Shown here in pieces: positions 43,772 through 52,958 of a DNA stretch of 64,000 bases. Under the pieces are notes generated by a model. That model had not been told where the DNA came from, ran no database searches, and worked only from the letters and a program-made list of their open reading frames with translations. Source of the DNA: Candidatus Eiseniibacteriota bacterium (GTDB lineage Bacteria; Eisenbacteria; RBG-16-71-46); contig JADJLL010000004.1 of the NCBI GenBank assembly GCA_016710095.1, positions 124,001 to 188,000 of the forward strand, in the 5' to 3' direction. How positions within the stretch are numbered: the first letter of the stretch is position 1; the number at the start of each line of letters is the position of its first letter. A program made the position numbers and the translations under genes.

Positions 43772-46700
43772 ATGAAGTCGCGCCGTCTGCTCGTCTCGCT
43801 CTCGCTCCTCGCTCTCGCACTCTCGAGCCTCACGGCCGTCGCGCATGCGGCATCGCCGTTCGTGCGCGCCGCGCTGCCGGTAAGGACCGCGGACGCCGCG
43901 CTCGCCACGGGCCTCGTGCCGCAGCGCGAGTCCGTCGCGTACCTGAGCGTGGACGAAGCCGCGCTCGCCGAGTTCCGCTCCGGCGACGGTGGCACGCTCG
44001 AGCTGCCCGCGCCCGACGGCACCACGCTCACGCTGAACCTCACGCGCGTCGAAGTGCTCGCGCCCGGCGCCACGGTCACGTTCACCGACGACGCGGGCCC
44101 GCACACGATGACGCCCGACGTCGTCTGCTTCCGCGGCACGATCGCGGGCGAAGCCGGCGGCTGGGCGGCGCTCACGCTGACCGCCGACGGCGCGCTCGGC
44201 GTGATCGAATCGCACGGCGAGCAATTGCAGCTCGCACCGGTCGCCGCCTCGATCGCGGGCGGACGGGCGCTCCACTCACTCGCGCCCGCCACGAACCTCG
44301 CGTCCGCGGCCAGCACGTTAACGTGCGGCGTCAACGAGAGCACCGAAGCCGTGCTCGACCCTGCGGGCCCGCAGCCCCGGCTCCCGCGCGCGGCCACGCC
44401 CCATGGCGTGACGATCGACGCGGTCCGCAAGACCTTCAACATCGCGGTCGACTGCGACTACGAGATGTACACGACGTTCTCGTCGAACCTCACGAACGCG
44501 ACCGCCTACGTGGTCTCGCTCATGAACGTCGTGTCGCTCATCTACGAGCGCGACCTCGAGGCGACGCTGAACGTGTCGTACCTGAACTTCTGGACGACGA
44601 TCTCCGACCCGTACACGCAGGCCACCACCAGCCCGCAGCTCTCCGAGTTCCGCAACTACTGGACCGCGAACCGCGGCGGCGTGTCGCGCTCGCTCGCGAC
44701 GCTGCTGTCCGCCCGGCCGCTCGGCGGCGGCATCGCGTACATCGACCAGCTCTGCAGCGGCTCGCTGGGCTACAGCGTTTCCGCGATCGACGCGGCGTAC
44801 AGCTACCCGACCAACACGAGCACGTGGGACGCCTCGGTCGTCGCGCACGAACTCGGGCACAACTTCGGCTCGTACCACACGCACAGCTGCAACTGGCAGG
44901 CGCTCGGCTACGTGGCGACCAACGCGCTGCTCGACTCCTGCCAGACGAGCGAGGAGGGCTGCCTCACGCCCACGCTGCACGTGCCGCCGGACAAGGGCAC
45001 GATCATGAGCTACTGCCACCTGCTCGCCGGCGGCCAGGCGAACATCCGTCTCGACTTCCATCCGATCTGCATCGACTACATGCGCGCGCGCATCGACGTC
45101 GCCGCATGTCCCGGCACTCCGGCGCCCCAACCGCCGCGCACGCCGTCCATCGCCGCGATTCCCGCCGGCGCGCGCGTGTCGTGGGCCTCGGGCGGGTCGA
45201 GCAGCGTGCTCGGCTACTCGGTCTATCGCAGCCGCACCATGCTCGACGCCGCGCCGCAGTACCGCGGCTTCACGCCGGGCCTGACGTGGGACGACGCCGA
45301 ACTCGGCACGTTCTACTACAAGGTGCGCACGGTGCGCGCAGCGGACTCGTCCGGCTTCTCGGCCGAGGTGAAGCTCAACCTCTGCCCGCTCGCGACGTCG
45401 CCGAACCTTTCGACGGGCTCGGCCCCGATCGCCACGGTGACGGCGGACTTCGATCACGACGGTGACGCCGACCTCGCGGTCGCGAACAACGGCGCGACCA
45501 CCGTGAGCGTGCTGCGCGGCAACGGCAACGGCACTTTCGCCGCCGGCATCGCCTACACGGCCGCGGGCACTCCCACGTGCCTCGCGGTCTCCGACCTCGA
45601 TCTCGACGGCAACGTCGACCTGCTCGTCGGCACGGCGCTCGACAGCGCGCTGTGGGTTCTGCGCGGCAACGGTGACGGCACGTTCGCCGCGGGCGTGCGC
45701 ACGCCGCTGAACGCGCAGCCGAGCGGCATCGCGATCGCCGACTTCGACGAAGACGGCGCGAACGACCTCGTGGTCGCGGGCTACCTGGGCGGACTGCTCA
45801 CGCTGCGCGGACACCTGACCGCGGGCGTGCCGGACGGCACGTTCGAAGCTCCCGTCACGGTGCCGGTCTCGGCGCAGACGCGCCAGGTGATCGTGGGCGA
45901 CTTCAACGAAGACGGCATCTGGGATCTCGCCACGACCGCGAGCGGACTCAAGGTGCTGCTCGGTCAGGGCACGGGCGGCGTGGGCAACGGCACGTTCGGA
46001 GCGGCGGCGAGCTACAACGCCGGCGGCACGCCGTGGGATCTCGCGAGCGCGGACTTCAACCTCGACGGCATCGCCGACCTCGCGGTCGCGAACTCGGGCG
46101 CGAGCAGCGTGAGCATGTTCCTCGGCGCGGGCTCGGCCGGCGTGGGCAACGGCACGTTCCCGATCAGCGGCACGTCGGTGAGCGTGAACGCGAATCCGCG
46201 CGGCGTCGTGGTCGCGGACTGGAACGGCGACGGCGTGCCGGACCTCGCGGTCGCGAACAGCTCGACCACCGCGAAGACCATGAGCATGCTGACGGGCAAG
46301 GGCGACGGCACGTTCAACGCCCCCGTGACGTCGGCCGCGAACACGAAGGCGTGGGCGATCGCGCTCGGCGACTTCAACGGCGACGCGGGCCCGGACCTCG
46401 CGGTGCTCAACAACGGCACGAACACGGCGACCGTGTGGCGTTCGGGCTGCACCGGGAACGCGATCGTCGCGGTGTCCTCGCCCGTCGGCGGCGAGACCTG
46501 GATCGCGACGCAGCAGCGCACGATCACGTGGTCGCTCACGCCGAGCGTGACGCTCGTGCACGTCGAGCTTTCGCGCGACGGCGGCACGACGTGGCAGCGG
46601 CTCGCCACGAACGTGCCCGGCACGTCGTGGACGTGGACCGTGGCGGGCGTGGCGAGCAGCAACGCGCTCGTGCGCGTCGTGGACGCGGCGCGCCAGCAGG

Positions 46701-47041
46701 TGGTGGGCGTGAGCGCCGCACCGTTCACGATCGTTCCGGCTTCGGCGCTCGGCGTCGAGGACGGCGCGGCCGCGCGCTTCGGCGTGCGCGCCGTGTGGCC
46801 GAACCCCGCACGCGGCGCGGTCACGGTGACGTTCGCGCTGCCGCTCGGCGGCTCGCACGCCACGCTCGAACTGATCGATCTCGCGGGACGCCGCGTCGCC
46901 GTGCGCGACCTGTCGGCGCTCGGCGCCGGCGTGCACGCCGTGACGCTGGCCGAGGGCGCGTCGTTGCGCCCCGGCATGTACGTCGTGCGTCTTGCACGGC
47001 CGGGCGAGGTGAGCGCCTCGAAGGTCGCGATCCTGCGCTAG
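43772..47041 (+). CDS. secreted reprolysin-like zinc metalloprotease with FG-GAP repeats and sorting-type tail
   Basis: 1,089 residues; ATG after GAGGTGA. A signal peptide (LLVSLSLLALALSSLTAVAHA) is followed by a propeptide of about 190 residues. The catalytic domain (about 215-450) has the metzincin motif HELGHNFGSYH, with H359, H363 and H369 as zinc ligands and E360 as base, and the Met-turn IMSYCH with M412. A fibronectin-like domain (about 455-545) and five to six FG-GAP/VCBS-type repeats (about 550-890, DFDHDGDADLAVANNG pattern, likely calcium-binding) follow. The tail is of FlgD-Ig/type-IX kind (GMYVVRLARPG, end VAILR). It probably degrades external protein or processes surface proteins. 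A family member of this kind is usually made as a zymogen. Confidence 0.88.
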   Translation: MKSRRLLVSLSLLALALSSLTAVAHAASPFVRAALPVRTADAALATGLVPQRESVAYLSVDEAALAEFRSGDGGTLELPAPDGTTLTLNLTRVEVLAPGATVTFTDDAGPHTMTPDVVCFRGTIAGEAGGWAALTLTADGALGVIESHGEQLQLAPVAASIAGGRALHSLAPATNLASAASTLTCGVNESTEAVLDPAGPQPRLPRAATPHGVTIDAVRKTFNIAVDCDYEMYTTFSSNLTNATAYVVSLMNVVSLIYERDLEATLNVSYLNFWTTISDPYTQATTSPQLSEFRNYWTANRGGVSRSLATLLSARPLGGGIAYIDQLCSGSLGYSVSAIDAAYSYPTNTSTWDASVVAHELGHNFGSYHTHSCNWQALGYVATNALLDSCQTSEEGCLTPTLHVPPDKGTIMSYCHLLAGGQANIRLDFHPICIDYMRARIDVAACPGTPAPQPPRTPSIAAIPAGARVSWASGGSSSVLGYSVYRSRTMLDAAPQYRGFTPGLTWDDAELGTFYYKVRTVRAADSSGFSAEVKLNLCPLATSPNLSTGSAPIATVTADFDHDGDADLAVANNGATTVSVLRGNGNGTFAAGIAYTAAGTPTCLAVSDLDLDGNVDLLVGTALDSALWVLRGNGDGTFAAGVRTPLNAQPSGIAIADFDEDGANDLVVAGYLGGLLTLRGHLTAGVPDGTFEAPVTVPVSAQTRQVIVGDFNEDGIWDLATTASGLKVLLGQGTGGVGNGTFGAAASYNAGGTPWDLASADFNLDGIADLAVANSGASSVSMFLGAGSAGVGNGTFPISGTSVSVNANPRGVVVADWNGDGVPDLAVANSSTTAKTMSMLTGKGDGTFNAPVTSAANTKAWAIALGDFNGDAGPDLAVLNNGTNTATVWRSGCTGNAIVAVSSPVGGETWIATQQRTITWSLTPSVTLVHVELSRDGGTTWQRLATNVPGTSWTWTVAGVASSNALVRVVDAARQQVVGVSAAPFTIVPASALGVEDGAAARFGVRAVWPNPARGAVTVTFALPLGGSHATLELIDLAGRRVAVRDLSALGAGVHAVTLAEGASLRPGMYVVRLARPGEVSASKVAILR

Positions 47042-47059
47042 GCAAATGGCGGTCACGAG

Positions 47060-47090
47060 GCGGCGTCGGGAGATTCCCTCCCGGCGCCGC
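47060..47090 (+). terminator. hairpin terminator after the metalloprotease
   Basis: A 13-pair stem (GCGGCGTCGGGAG with CTCCCGGCGCCGC, one wobble) around ATTCC, followed by TTCTGGCTTCC. Starts 18 bases past the stop. Confidence 0.65.
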
Positions 47091-47159
47091 TTCTGGCTTC
47101 CGGCTTGCAGCCCCTGACCCTCGGACGAGTGTGGCTTTTGCTCTCGACGAGGGGATCGC

Positions 47160-49853
47160 ATGACTTTGCGCTGGGCACGCGGCATGGCCACCGGCCTGCT
47201 CACGGCGGCACTCCTGGTGCTGGCCGGATTCGGCGGCGTCGCGCGAGCCGCAGCACCGGCGACGCCCGCGCACGACCCCGAGTCGCTCACGCGCCGCGCC
47301 GACTATCGCCGGCTGCAGATCGAGATGCTGCGGCTGGGGCCCATGCACAAGCTGCGCGCGGCGCAGGAGCGCGAGCGTGCGGCCAAGCGGCGTCCCGCGC
47401 ACGCGTCGGCGCACAAGCCCGGTGCGCGCGCCACGGCCGTCACGCCCGACGATCTTCCCGCGCAGCCGCCGCGTTCGCCGTGGCTCACGCCGCTGTCGGC
47501 GCAGGCCGCGGCGGCGATTCCCGCCAACGCGCGCTGCAACGATCCGTCCGCCGACGGCGCGACCGCCGCGCAGTCGGAGACCGCGGTCGCCGCGCTCGGC
47601 GCGAACGTCGTGGTCGCGTGGAACGACGGACAGGGCTTCAACGCGACGCCGTACGGCGAAGGCCAGGGCTTCGGCTGGTCGGCCGACGGTGGCGCGACGT
47701 TCACCGACGGCGGCGCGATTCCGCATCCGGCCGCGTACCCGTCGTGGATCTGGACGAGCGATCCGGTGCTCGCGGTGAACGAGAAGACGGGCGATTTCTG
47801 GTACTGCGGACTCGCGAGTCCCGGCGGCGAGAACGGCACGACCAACGCGATCGCCGTCGCGCGCGGGCGCTTCACGAACGGCGCGTTCGCGTTCGACAGC
47901 ACGTTCGTCGTGCGGGTCGCGACCAGCTCGAGCGTCTTCCTCGACAAGCAGTGGCTCGCGGTGGACTCGCTCTCCGGCAACCTCTACGTGAGCAACACGA
48001 CGTTCACGACGAGCGGCGACCAGATCGACGCGTACCGCTCGACCGACGGCGGCCGCACGTGGGGCGCGTCCGCGACGCTGTCGTCCGCGACGGACGCCGG
48101 GCTCGTGCAGGGCTCGCGCATCGCCGTGGGCCCGAACGGCGAGGTGCACGCGGTCTGGTCCGCGCTCGAAACGAGCGCCTCCATCGACACCGACCACTTC
48201 CGCTACCGGCGTTCGACCAACCTCGGCGCGAGCTTCGGCCCCGAAGTCACGTGCGTGAATCACATCTCGAACTTCGGCACCGGCGCGCCGGGCTTCAATC
48301 GCAACCGCGGGATCACGTTCCCCGGCATCGCCGTCGACCGCACGCGCGGCACGCACCGCGGCCGCGTCTACCTGTCGTGGAACGAGAGCTACGACTGGCT
48401 CGACGATCCGTTCCCGGCGACCACGACCGCGGGCATCGGGCGAACGGAAGTCGAGAGCAACGGCACCGCCGCGACCGCGACGGCCGCGACGCTCGGGCAG
48501 GTGCTGCGCGGCACGCTCGCGACCACCGCGGGCACGCGCGACCAGGACTGGTTCGCGATCCCGCTCACCGCCGGACAGCACGTGATCGTGTACGCGGACT
48601 CGTTCACCGCGACGCGGGCGTTCACGCTGCGGCTGTTCGCGCCCGCGCCCGACGGCGCGCAGATGCTCGCGTACGGCGGCAAGACCGACAGCACGGCGGC
48701 GACGATCACGAGCGTCACGTGGACGTACACCGCGCCCGTGAGCGGCACCTACTACCTGCGCGTCGCGGCGGCGTCGTGGCGCAGCATGGGCTATCGCGTG
48801 CGCACGGTGGCCGGCGCGCGCGGCGCCGAGCGCGGCCGCGACCAGCGCGACGCGTTCGTCACGTGGTCGGACGACGGCACGGCGTGGGCGACGCCATCAC
48901 GCGTGAACGACGGCGCGATCGGCTACGACGACTACCTGCCCGAGGTCGCGGTCGGCGGCGACGGCTTGCCGTACGTGGCCACGTACGACTTCCGCGACGA
49001 CACGTACGGCTCGCGCGCGAACCTCTACCTGTCGCGCTCGGCCGACGGCGGCGCCACGTGGGCGAGCGGCGCGCGCTTGAGCAGCACGAGCACGAACTTC
49101 ACGACCGCCGTCACCAACATGGCGCCCAACATGGGCGACTACCTCGCGCTCGGCAGCGGCGGCGCGGGCGTGTTCGCCGCGTGGGCGGACGGCCGCAACG
49201 CGAACATCGACGTGTACGCCGCAGGCGTGCCCACCGGCGCGGCGATCGCGACCGGCCCCGCGGACACCACGATGAGCGCGGCCGGCGCGGCGGACTTCGG
49301 CTGGTCGTTCGCGAACGCGAACACGCAGTTCGGCGGCGCTTACACCGCGCACTTCACGAGCGAGCGAGCGTGGACGATGCCCGCCGACGCGGTCGTACCC
49401 GTGCCCGCGGGCGGCGCCGCCTGGCGCGCGATCACGGTCGCGGTCCCCGACTCGGCGGCCTCCGGCACGAACCGCGTGTGCGTCACGCTCACCGGCCCGG
49501 GCGGCGTGGTCGTCGGGCAGGACTGCTTCGCGATCGCCGTGCTCGCCGGGCAGCTCGGCGTGGAAGACGGCGCGCTCGCGTTCACGCTCGGCACGAGCAC
49601 GCCCAACCCGGCGCGCGGTCACGCGGGCATCGCGTGGTCGCTCCCGCGCGGCGGGCACACGCGGCTCGCGGTGTACGACCTCTCGGGCGCGCGCGTGCGC
49701 ACGCTCGTGGACGGCGCCGCCGCCGCGGGCCGCAACGTGACGTGGTGGGACGGCCGCGACGACGGCGGCCGCGCCGTGCACGCCGGCGCGTACTTCTGGT
49801 CGCTCGAGTTCGACAGCCGCCGCCTGTCGCGCCGCATGGTGCTCGTGCGCTGA
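47160..49853 (+). CDS. secreted BNR/sialidase-like repeat protein with sorting-type tail
   Basis: 897 residues, intact. ATG after GAGGGG. A signal peptide (LLTAALLVLAGFGGVARAAA) and a basic helical linker are followed by a BNR-type propeller (SADGGATFTDGG, STDGGRTWGASA, FLDKQWLAVDSLSGNLYVS). A pre-peptidase C-terminal-like domain follows (LGQVLRGTLATTAGTRDQDW, then GTYYLRVAAASW), then more blades and the FlgD-Ig tail (TRLAVYDLSGARVRTLVDG, GRDDGGRAVHAGAYFW, end MVLVR). No catalytic sialidase residues could be assigned, so an exo-sialidase activity is not claimed. It is paralogous to 41165-43767 and flanks the metalloprotease with it. Confidence 0.85.
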   Translation: MTLRWARGMATGLLTAALLVLAGFGGVARAAAPATPAHDPESLTRRADYRRLQIEMLRLGPMHKLRAAQERERAAKRRPAHASAHKPGARATAVTPDDLPAQPPRSPWLTPLSAQAAAAIPANARCNDPSADGATAAQSETAVAALGANVVVAWNDGQGFNATPYGEGQGFGWSADGGATFTDGGAIPHPAAYPSWIWTSDPVLAVNEKTGDFWYCGLASPGGENGTTNAIAVARGRFTNGAFAFDSTFVVRVATSSSVFLDKQWLAVDSLSGNLYVSNTTFTTSGDQIDAYRSTDGGRTWGASATLSSATDAGLVQGSRIAVGPNGEVHAVWSALETSASIDTDHFRYRRSTNLGASFGPEVTCVNHISNFGTGAPGFNRNRGITFPGIAVDRTRGTHRGRVYLSWNESYDWLDDPFPATTTAGIGRTEVESNGTAATATAATLGQVLRGTLATTAGTRDQDWFAIPLTAGQHVIVYADSFTATRAFTLRLFAPAPDGAQMLAYGGKTDSTAATITSVTWTYTAPVSGTYYLRVAAASWRSMGYRVRTVAGARGAERGRDQRDAFVTWSDDGTAWATPSRVNDGAIGYDDYLPEVAVGGDGLPYVATYDFRDDTYGSRANLYLSRSADGGATWASGARLSSTSTNFTTAVTNMAPNMGDYLALGSGGAGVFAAWADGRNANIDVYAAGVPTGAAIATGPADTTMSAAGAADFGWSFANANTQFGGAYTAHFTSERAWTMPADAVVPVPAGGAAWRAITVAVPDSAASGTNRVCVTLTGPGGVVVGQDCFAIAVLAGQLGVEDGALAFTLGTSTPNPARGHAGIAWSLPRGGHTRLAVYDLSGARVRTLVDGAAAAGRNVTWWDGRDDGGRAVHAGAYFWSLEFDSRRLSRRMVLVR

Positions 49854-50001
49854 AGTCCCCGGGCGCGATCCGGCGTTCGCCGTTCGCCGCTCTCCGTCCT
49901 CCACTCGCCGAAAGCCGCTGGCATGCCCGGCGCCGCTCGTCGAGAGTGCCCCCGTCACGCCGCACGACGAGCCCGCTCTCGACCGAACGGAGGAAGGCCC
50001 C

Positions 50002-50601
50002 ATGCACGCGACTCACGCCGCAACGATCTCGCCGGCTTCGCCGGTCCAGGCCCGCACGCTCGACGAACAGCGCGAGGAGTACGCGCGCAGCCGCTTCCTC
50101 GCCATGCCGCTCGCGGGCGCGATCGCCTGGACGGCCGTCGGCGTCGCGGGACTGTTCCTGAAGCCGGAGATGGCGGCGCTCGCGCTGTTCGTGGCGACGG
50201 GGACGATCGTCTACCTCGGCATGTTCCTTTCGAACTTCACGGGCGAGCGGTTCCTCGACCGGAACAAGCCGAAGAACGCGTTCGACGGACTGTTCTTCCA
50301 CACCGTCGCGATGTCGCTGCTCGTGTACGCGCTCGCGATCCCGTTCTACATGACCGAGGTCACGTCGCTGCCGCTCGGCGTGGGCGTCCTGACCGGGCTC
50401 ATGTGGCTGCCGCTGTCGTGGGTGATCCGGCATCCGTCCGGCGTCTTCCACGCGGTCGTGCGCACCGTGGCGTGCGTGGCGCTGTGGTTCGCGCTCCCGG
50501 AGCAGCGCTTCGTCGCGATCCCGTTCGCGATCGTGGCGGTCTACGCCGTGACGATCGTGTGGCTCGAGGCGCGCTGGCGGGCGCTGCGCGCGAACGCCTG
50601 A
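50002..50601 (+). CDS. six-helix membrane protein, DUF7010-like
   Basis: 199 residues; ATG after CGGAGGAAGG. A polar N-terminus of about 30 residues precedes paired hydrophobic helices (MPLAGAIAWTAVGVAGLFL, LFVATGTIVYLGMFL, VAMSLLVYALAIPFYM, LGVGVLTGLMWLPLSWVI, and two more). The motif NKPKNAFDGLFFHTVAMS between helices two and three resembles DUF7010 proteins, of unknown function. It stands alone between two secreted-protein genes and ends at a strong terminator. The 148 bases before it hold no gene. Confidence 0.75.
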   Translation: MHATHAATISPASPVQARTLDEQREEYARSRFLAMPLAGAIAWTAVGVAGLFLKPEMAALALFVATGTIVYLGMFLSNFTGERFLDRNKPKNAFDGLFFHTVAMSLLVYALAIPFYMTEVTSLPLGVGVLTGLMWLPLSWVIRHPSGVFHAVVRTVACVALWFALPEQRFVAIPFAIVAVYAVTIVWLEARWRALRANA

Positions 50602-50631
50602 GCCGCGCGCGCCGCGCCGGCACTCACACGA

Positions 50632-50662
50632 ACGGCCGCCCCCGGAGTCCGGGAGCGGCCGT
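50632..50662. terminator. strong bidirectional terminator
   Basis: ACGGCCGC pairs with GCGGCCGT and, inside a single mismatch, CCCGG with CCGGG around AGT. It lies between the convergent membrane-protein and propeller genes. Confidence 0.7.
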
Positions 50663-50680
50663 CGTGCGTTCGGGAAACCG

Positions 50681-52666
50681 TCAGTCGAGCAGCGTGAGCT
50701 TGCGGCGATGCGTGACGCCGGCCTGCTCGAGCGTCACGAAGTAGAGACCCGCGGGCCGCTCGCCGCGCGACCACGACACGCTGCGCACGCCACCGCCCTC
50801 GAGCGTGCGCGACTCGACGAGCCGCCCGCCCACGTCGTGCACGCGCAGGCGCGCCGGCGCGCCGGAGGCGAGCGTGCATTCGATCAGCACCGCGCCGCGC
50901 GCGGGATTGCCCTGCGCGAACCGCAGCGCCGTCACCGCCGCGCCCGGCACCTGCACCCACGCGGCTTCGCCGTGGCCGCCGCTCGCGAAGACGGGGCGAT
51001 AGGCGACCTGCGTGCCCGCCACCGCCTGCTCGTCCACGAAGCGGAACTGGCCGGAGGCGAACTCGACCGCGTCGCCGACCGCGTCCCACGCCACGCCGTC
51101 CACGCTACGCTCGACGCTCACCGCGTGCTCGCCTTCGATCGTCCATTCGACCGTCACGCGCCCGGCGCCGGCCTCGATGAGGCGCAGCGAGGACAGCGCG
51201 GGCACGGCGCCCGTCGTCTGGATCTTGGCGGCGTAGATGCCCGCGGTCCCCGAGCGCTGGTCGTCCCACACGACGATCGCGTCGGTGCCCGTGGAGGCCA
51301 CCATGCCGCGGCTGAACTGGGCGCCGGCGACCGTGCAGACGGCGTTGCCGGTGAAACTCGACCAGCCCGAAGAGACCACGAAGCCCTGCGAGAACTGCAC
51401 GGCACGGATGTCGCCGTCGCCCGTCGTCGAGCCGAACGCGGCGCGGTAGTTGCCGTCCGACATGCGCAGCAGCTGCACGCCGCTGCCGACGCTGTCCGTC
51501 ACCATCGGGTTCGTGGTGTAGCCCGAGCCCGTGCGCGTGCCGCTCGCGTCGTAGCGCGTCGCGTAGAGCTTCGGCTGGCCGCCACCGGTCACCGCGCGCA
51601 GGTCGCGCCACGCCATCATCACGCCGCCCGAGCCGTCCGGCACGATCTGCGGCGCTTCGCAGTCACCCACGACGGTCGCGACGTCCACCGTCATCCACCA
51701 GTTGCCCGTGCCCTCGTACGCGCCCGTCGAGTCGAACATGCACGCGCGGATGTCGGAGTCGCCACCGCCGCGATACTCGTCGATGAACGCGCAGGCCACC
51801 TTGCCCGGGGCCGCGAGCGCCATCGCGCAGGCGACCTTGTCGCCGCCGCTCGTGCTGCCGACTTCGACACCCTTGTAGAACGGGCCCCAGCTCCAGTTCG
51901 GATCGAGCACGCCGTTGCGGTTGATGCGCTTCGCGTACGTGATGACGTTCGTCGCGTTGTCCGCCTGGAACGTGACCACGTAGCTTCCGAGTCCGTCCGC
52001 GATGATCTGGGGTTCGTCCGAGAAGTAGTAGCTCGAGACCCAGTGGCCGGACGACGACCAGTTCGCCGACACCGTGCCGGCCGCGTCGTAGCGGATGGCC
52101 TTCACGCCGGAGTAGCTGAAGTTGGCGTAGTACGCCACGTAGGCGACGACCACGCCGCCCGCGCCGTCGGAGACCATCTTCGGACCGTACGCCCAGCACG
52201 CGGCTTCGGTGTCGATCACCCGTCCGCCCTGCGACCAGCCCGACGCGTACGAGCCGTTCGAGTTCACGCGCGTGAGATACACGTGCGACTCGACGCCGTT
52301 CGTGCGGAAGTCGGTCCACGCGACGTACACGCCGCCGGAGCCGTCCGGAACCAGCTCGGGGATGTACTGCACGCCGGCCAGCCCCGTGACCGACATGCCG
52401 GCCTCGGGCCAGCCGCTCGCGCGATCGCCGTTCACGTCGTAGTGCTGGAGGAAGATCTCGAAGTCCGGGGTGCCCCAGTTCGCCCAGGTGACGTACACGC
52501 CGCCCGAACCATCGGTCACCGCCGACGTGGCGTTGGGCGACAGCCCCGCCGAGGCCAGCAGGATGCCGTTGACGGCCCAGCTCTGCGCGCTGGTCGGCGC
52601 GGGGAAGAGAAGCGCGGCGCCGACGACGCACGCGGCGAAGAAAGACGAGTACCCAGAGCGGCCCAT
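50681..52666 (-). CDS. secreted propeller-like repeat protein with sorting-type tail
   Basis: 661 residues, intact; ATG with GACGAGG upstream. The signal peptide ends PTSAQ. About eight repeats share DGSGGVYVxWxDxR-type motifs and resemble the protein at 12812-14667, so this is its full-length paralogue. A fibronectin-like domain (VTVEWTIEGEHAVSVERS) and a FlgD-Ig/type-IX tail follow (LRVHDVGGRLVESRTLEG, GLYFVTLEQAG, end LTLLD). It is probably displayed or released at the surface. No catalytic motif is visible. The divergent arginine operon starts 292 bases away. Confidence 0.8.
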   Translation of the reverse strand: MGRSGYSSFFAACVVGAALLFPAPTSAQSWAVNGILLASAGLSPNATSAVTDGSGGVYVTWANWGTPDFEIFLQHYDVNGDRASGWPEAGMSVTGLAGVQYIPELVPDGSGGVYVAWTDFRTNGVESHVYLTRVNSNGSYASGWSQGGRVIDTEAACWAYGPKMVSDGAGGVVVAYVAYYANFSYSGVKAIRYDAAGTVSANWSSSGHWVSSYYFSDEPQIIADGLGSYVVTFQADNATNVITYAKRINRNGVLDPNWSWGPFYKGVEVGSTSGGDKVACAMALAAPGKVACAFIDEYRGGGDSDIRACMFDSTGAYEGTGNWWMTVDVATVVGDCEAPQIVPDGSGGVMMAWRDLRAVTGGGQPKLYATRYDASGTRTGSGYTTNPMVTDSVGSGVQLLRMSDGNYRAAFGSTTGDGDIRAVQFSQGFVVSSGWSSFTGNAVCTVAGAQFSRGMVASTGTDAIVVWDDQRSGTAGIYAAKIQTTGAVPALSSLRLIEAGAGRVTVEWTIEGEHAVSVERSVDGVAWDAVGDAVEFASGQFRFVDEQAVAGTQVAYRPVFASGGHGEAAWVQVPGAAVTALRFAQGNPARGAVLIECTLASGAPARLRVHDVGGRLVESRTLEGGGVRSVSWSRGERPAGLYFVTLEQAGVTHRRKLTLLD

Positions 52667-52883
52667 GCGAAACCTCGTCCGAGGGGAACTTCATGGGCAC
52701 ACCGCGCCCTCGGTGGCGCCGGCATGCCGGTTGATGACCGGTCTTGTATCGGTGCCTGCCGCGAAATCTTCAGAGGGCATTCTCAACTGACGGCAACTGG
52801 GGTCCCGGCCACGCCTCCCGGGCACGGCCACGCCCGCCCGCCGGGGCCGGCCCGGGGAAAATCACGCCGGGCCATGAAACCCC

Positions 52884-52912
52884 TTGCGCCGGCGGGCGAA
52901 TGGTTGTTTATT
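52884..52912 (+). promoter_or_regulatory. possible promoter of the arginine operon
   Basis: TTGCGC (52884-52889) and TTTATT (52907-52912) are 17 bases apart, in an unusually AT-rich spot for this genome, about 50 bases before argR. The second box overlaps the putative ArgR sites, as expected for repression. Confidence 0.4.
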
Positions 52913-52934
52913 CACCCACCCGCATAAGTATTCA
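52901..52934 (+). promoter_or_regulatory. candidate pair of ARG boxes (ArgR operator)
   Basis: Two half-sites ending ATTCA (52910-52914 and 52930-52934) each sit in a 14-base element (TGGTT-GTTT-ATTCA and CGCAT-AAGT-ATTCA) comparable to the TGAAT-N4-ATTCA core of ARG boxes. The right halves match fully, the left halves three of five. Centres are 20 bases apart, close to the paired spacing known for ArgR. This implies autoregulation of argR and control of the whole operon by arginine. Confidence 0.5.
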
Positions 52935-52958
52935 GTCGTTCCGGAGGCACGCCGATCC

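Noticed and set aside
47160..49853. Calling the BNR proteins sialidases
   Set aside because: Asp-box-like blades are present but the arginine triad and catalytic tyrosine/glutamate arrangement could not be located.
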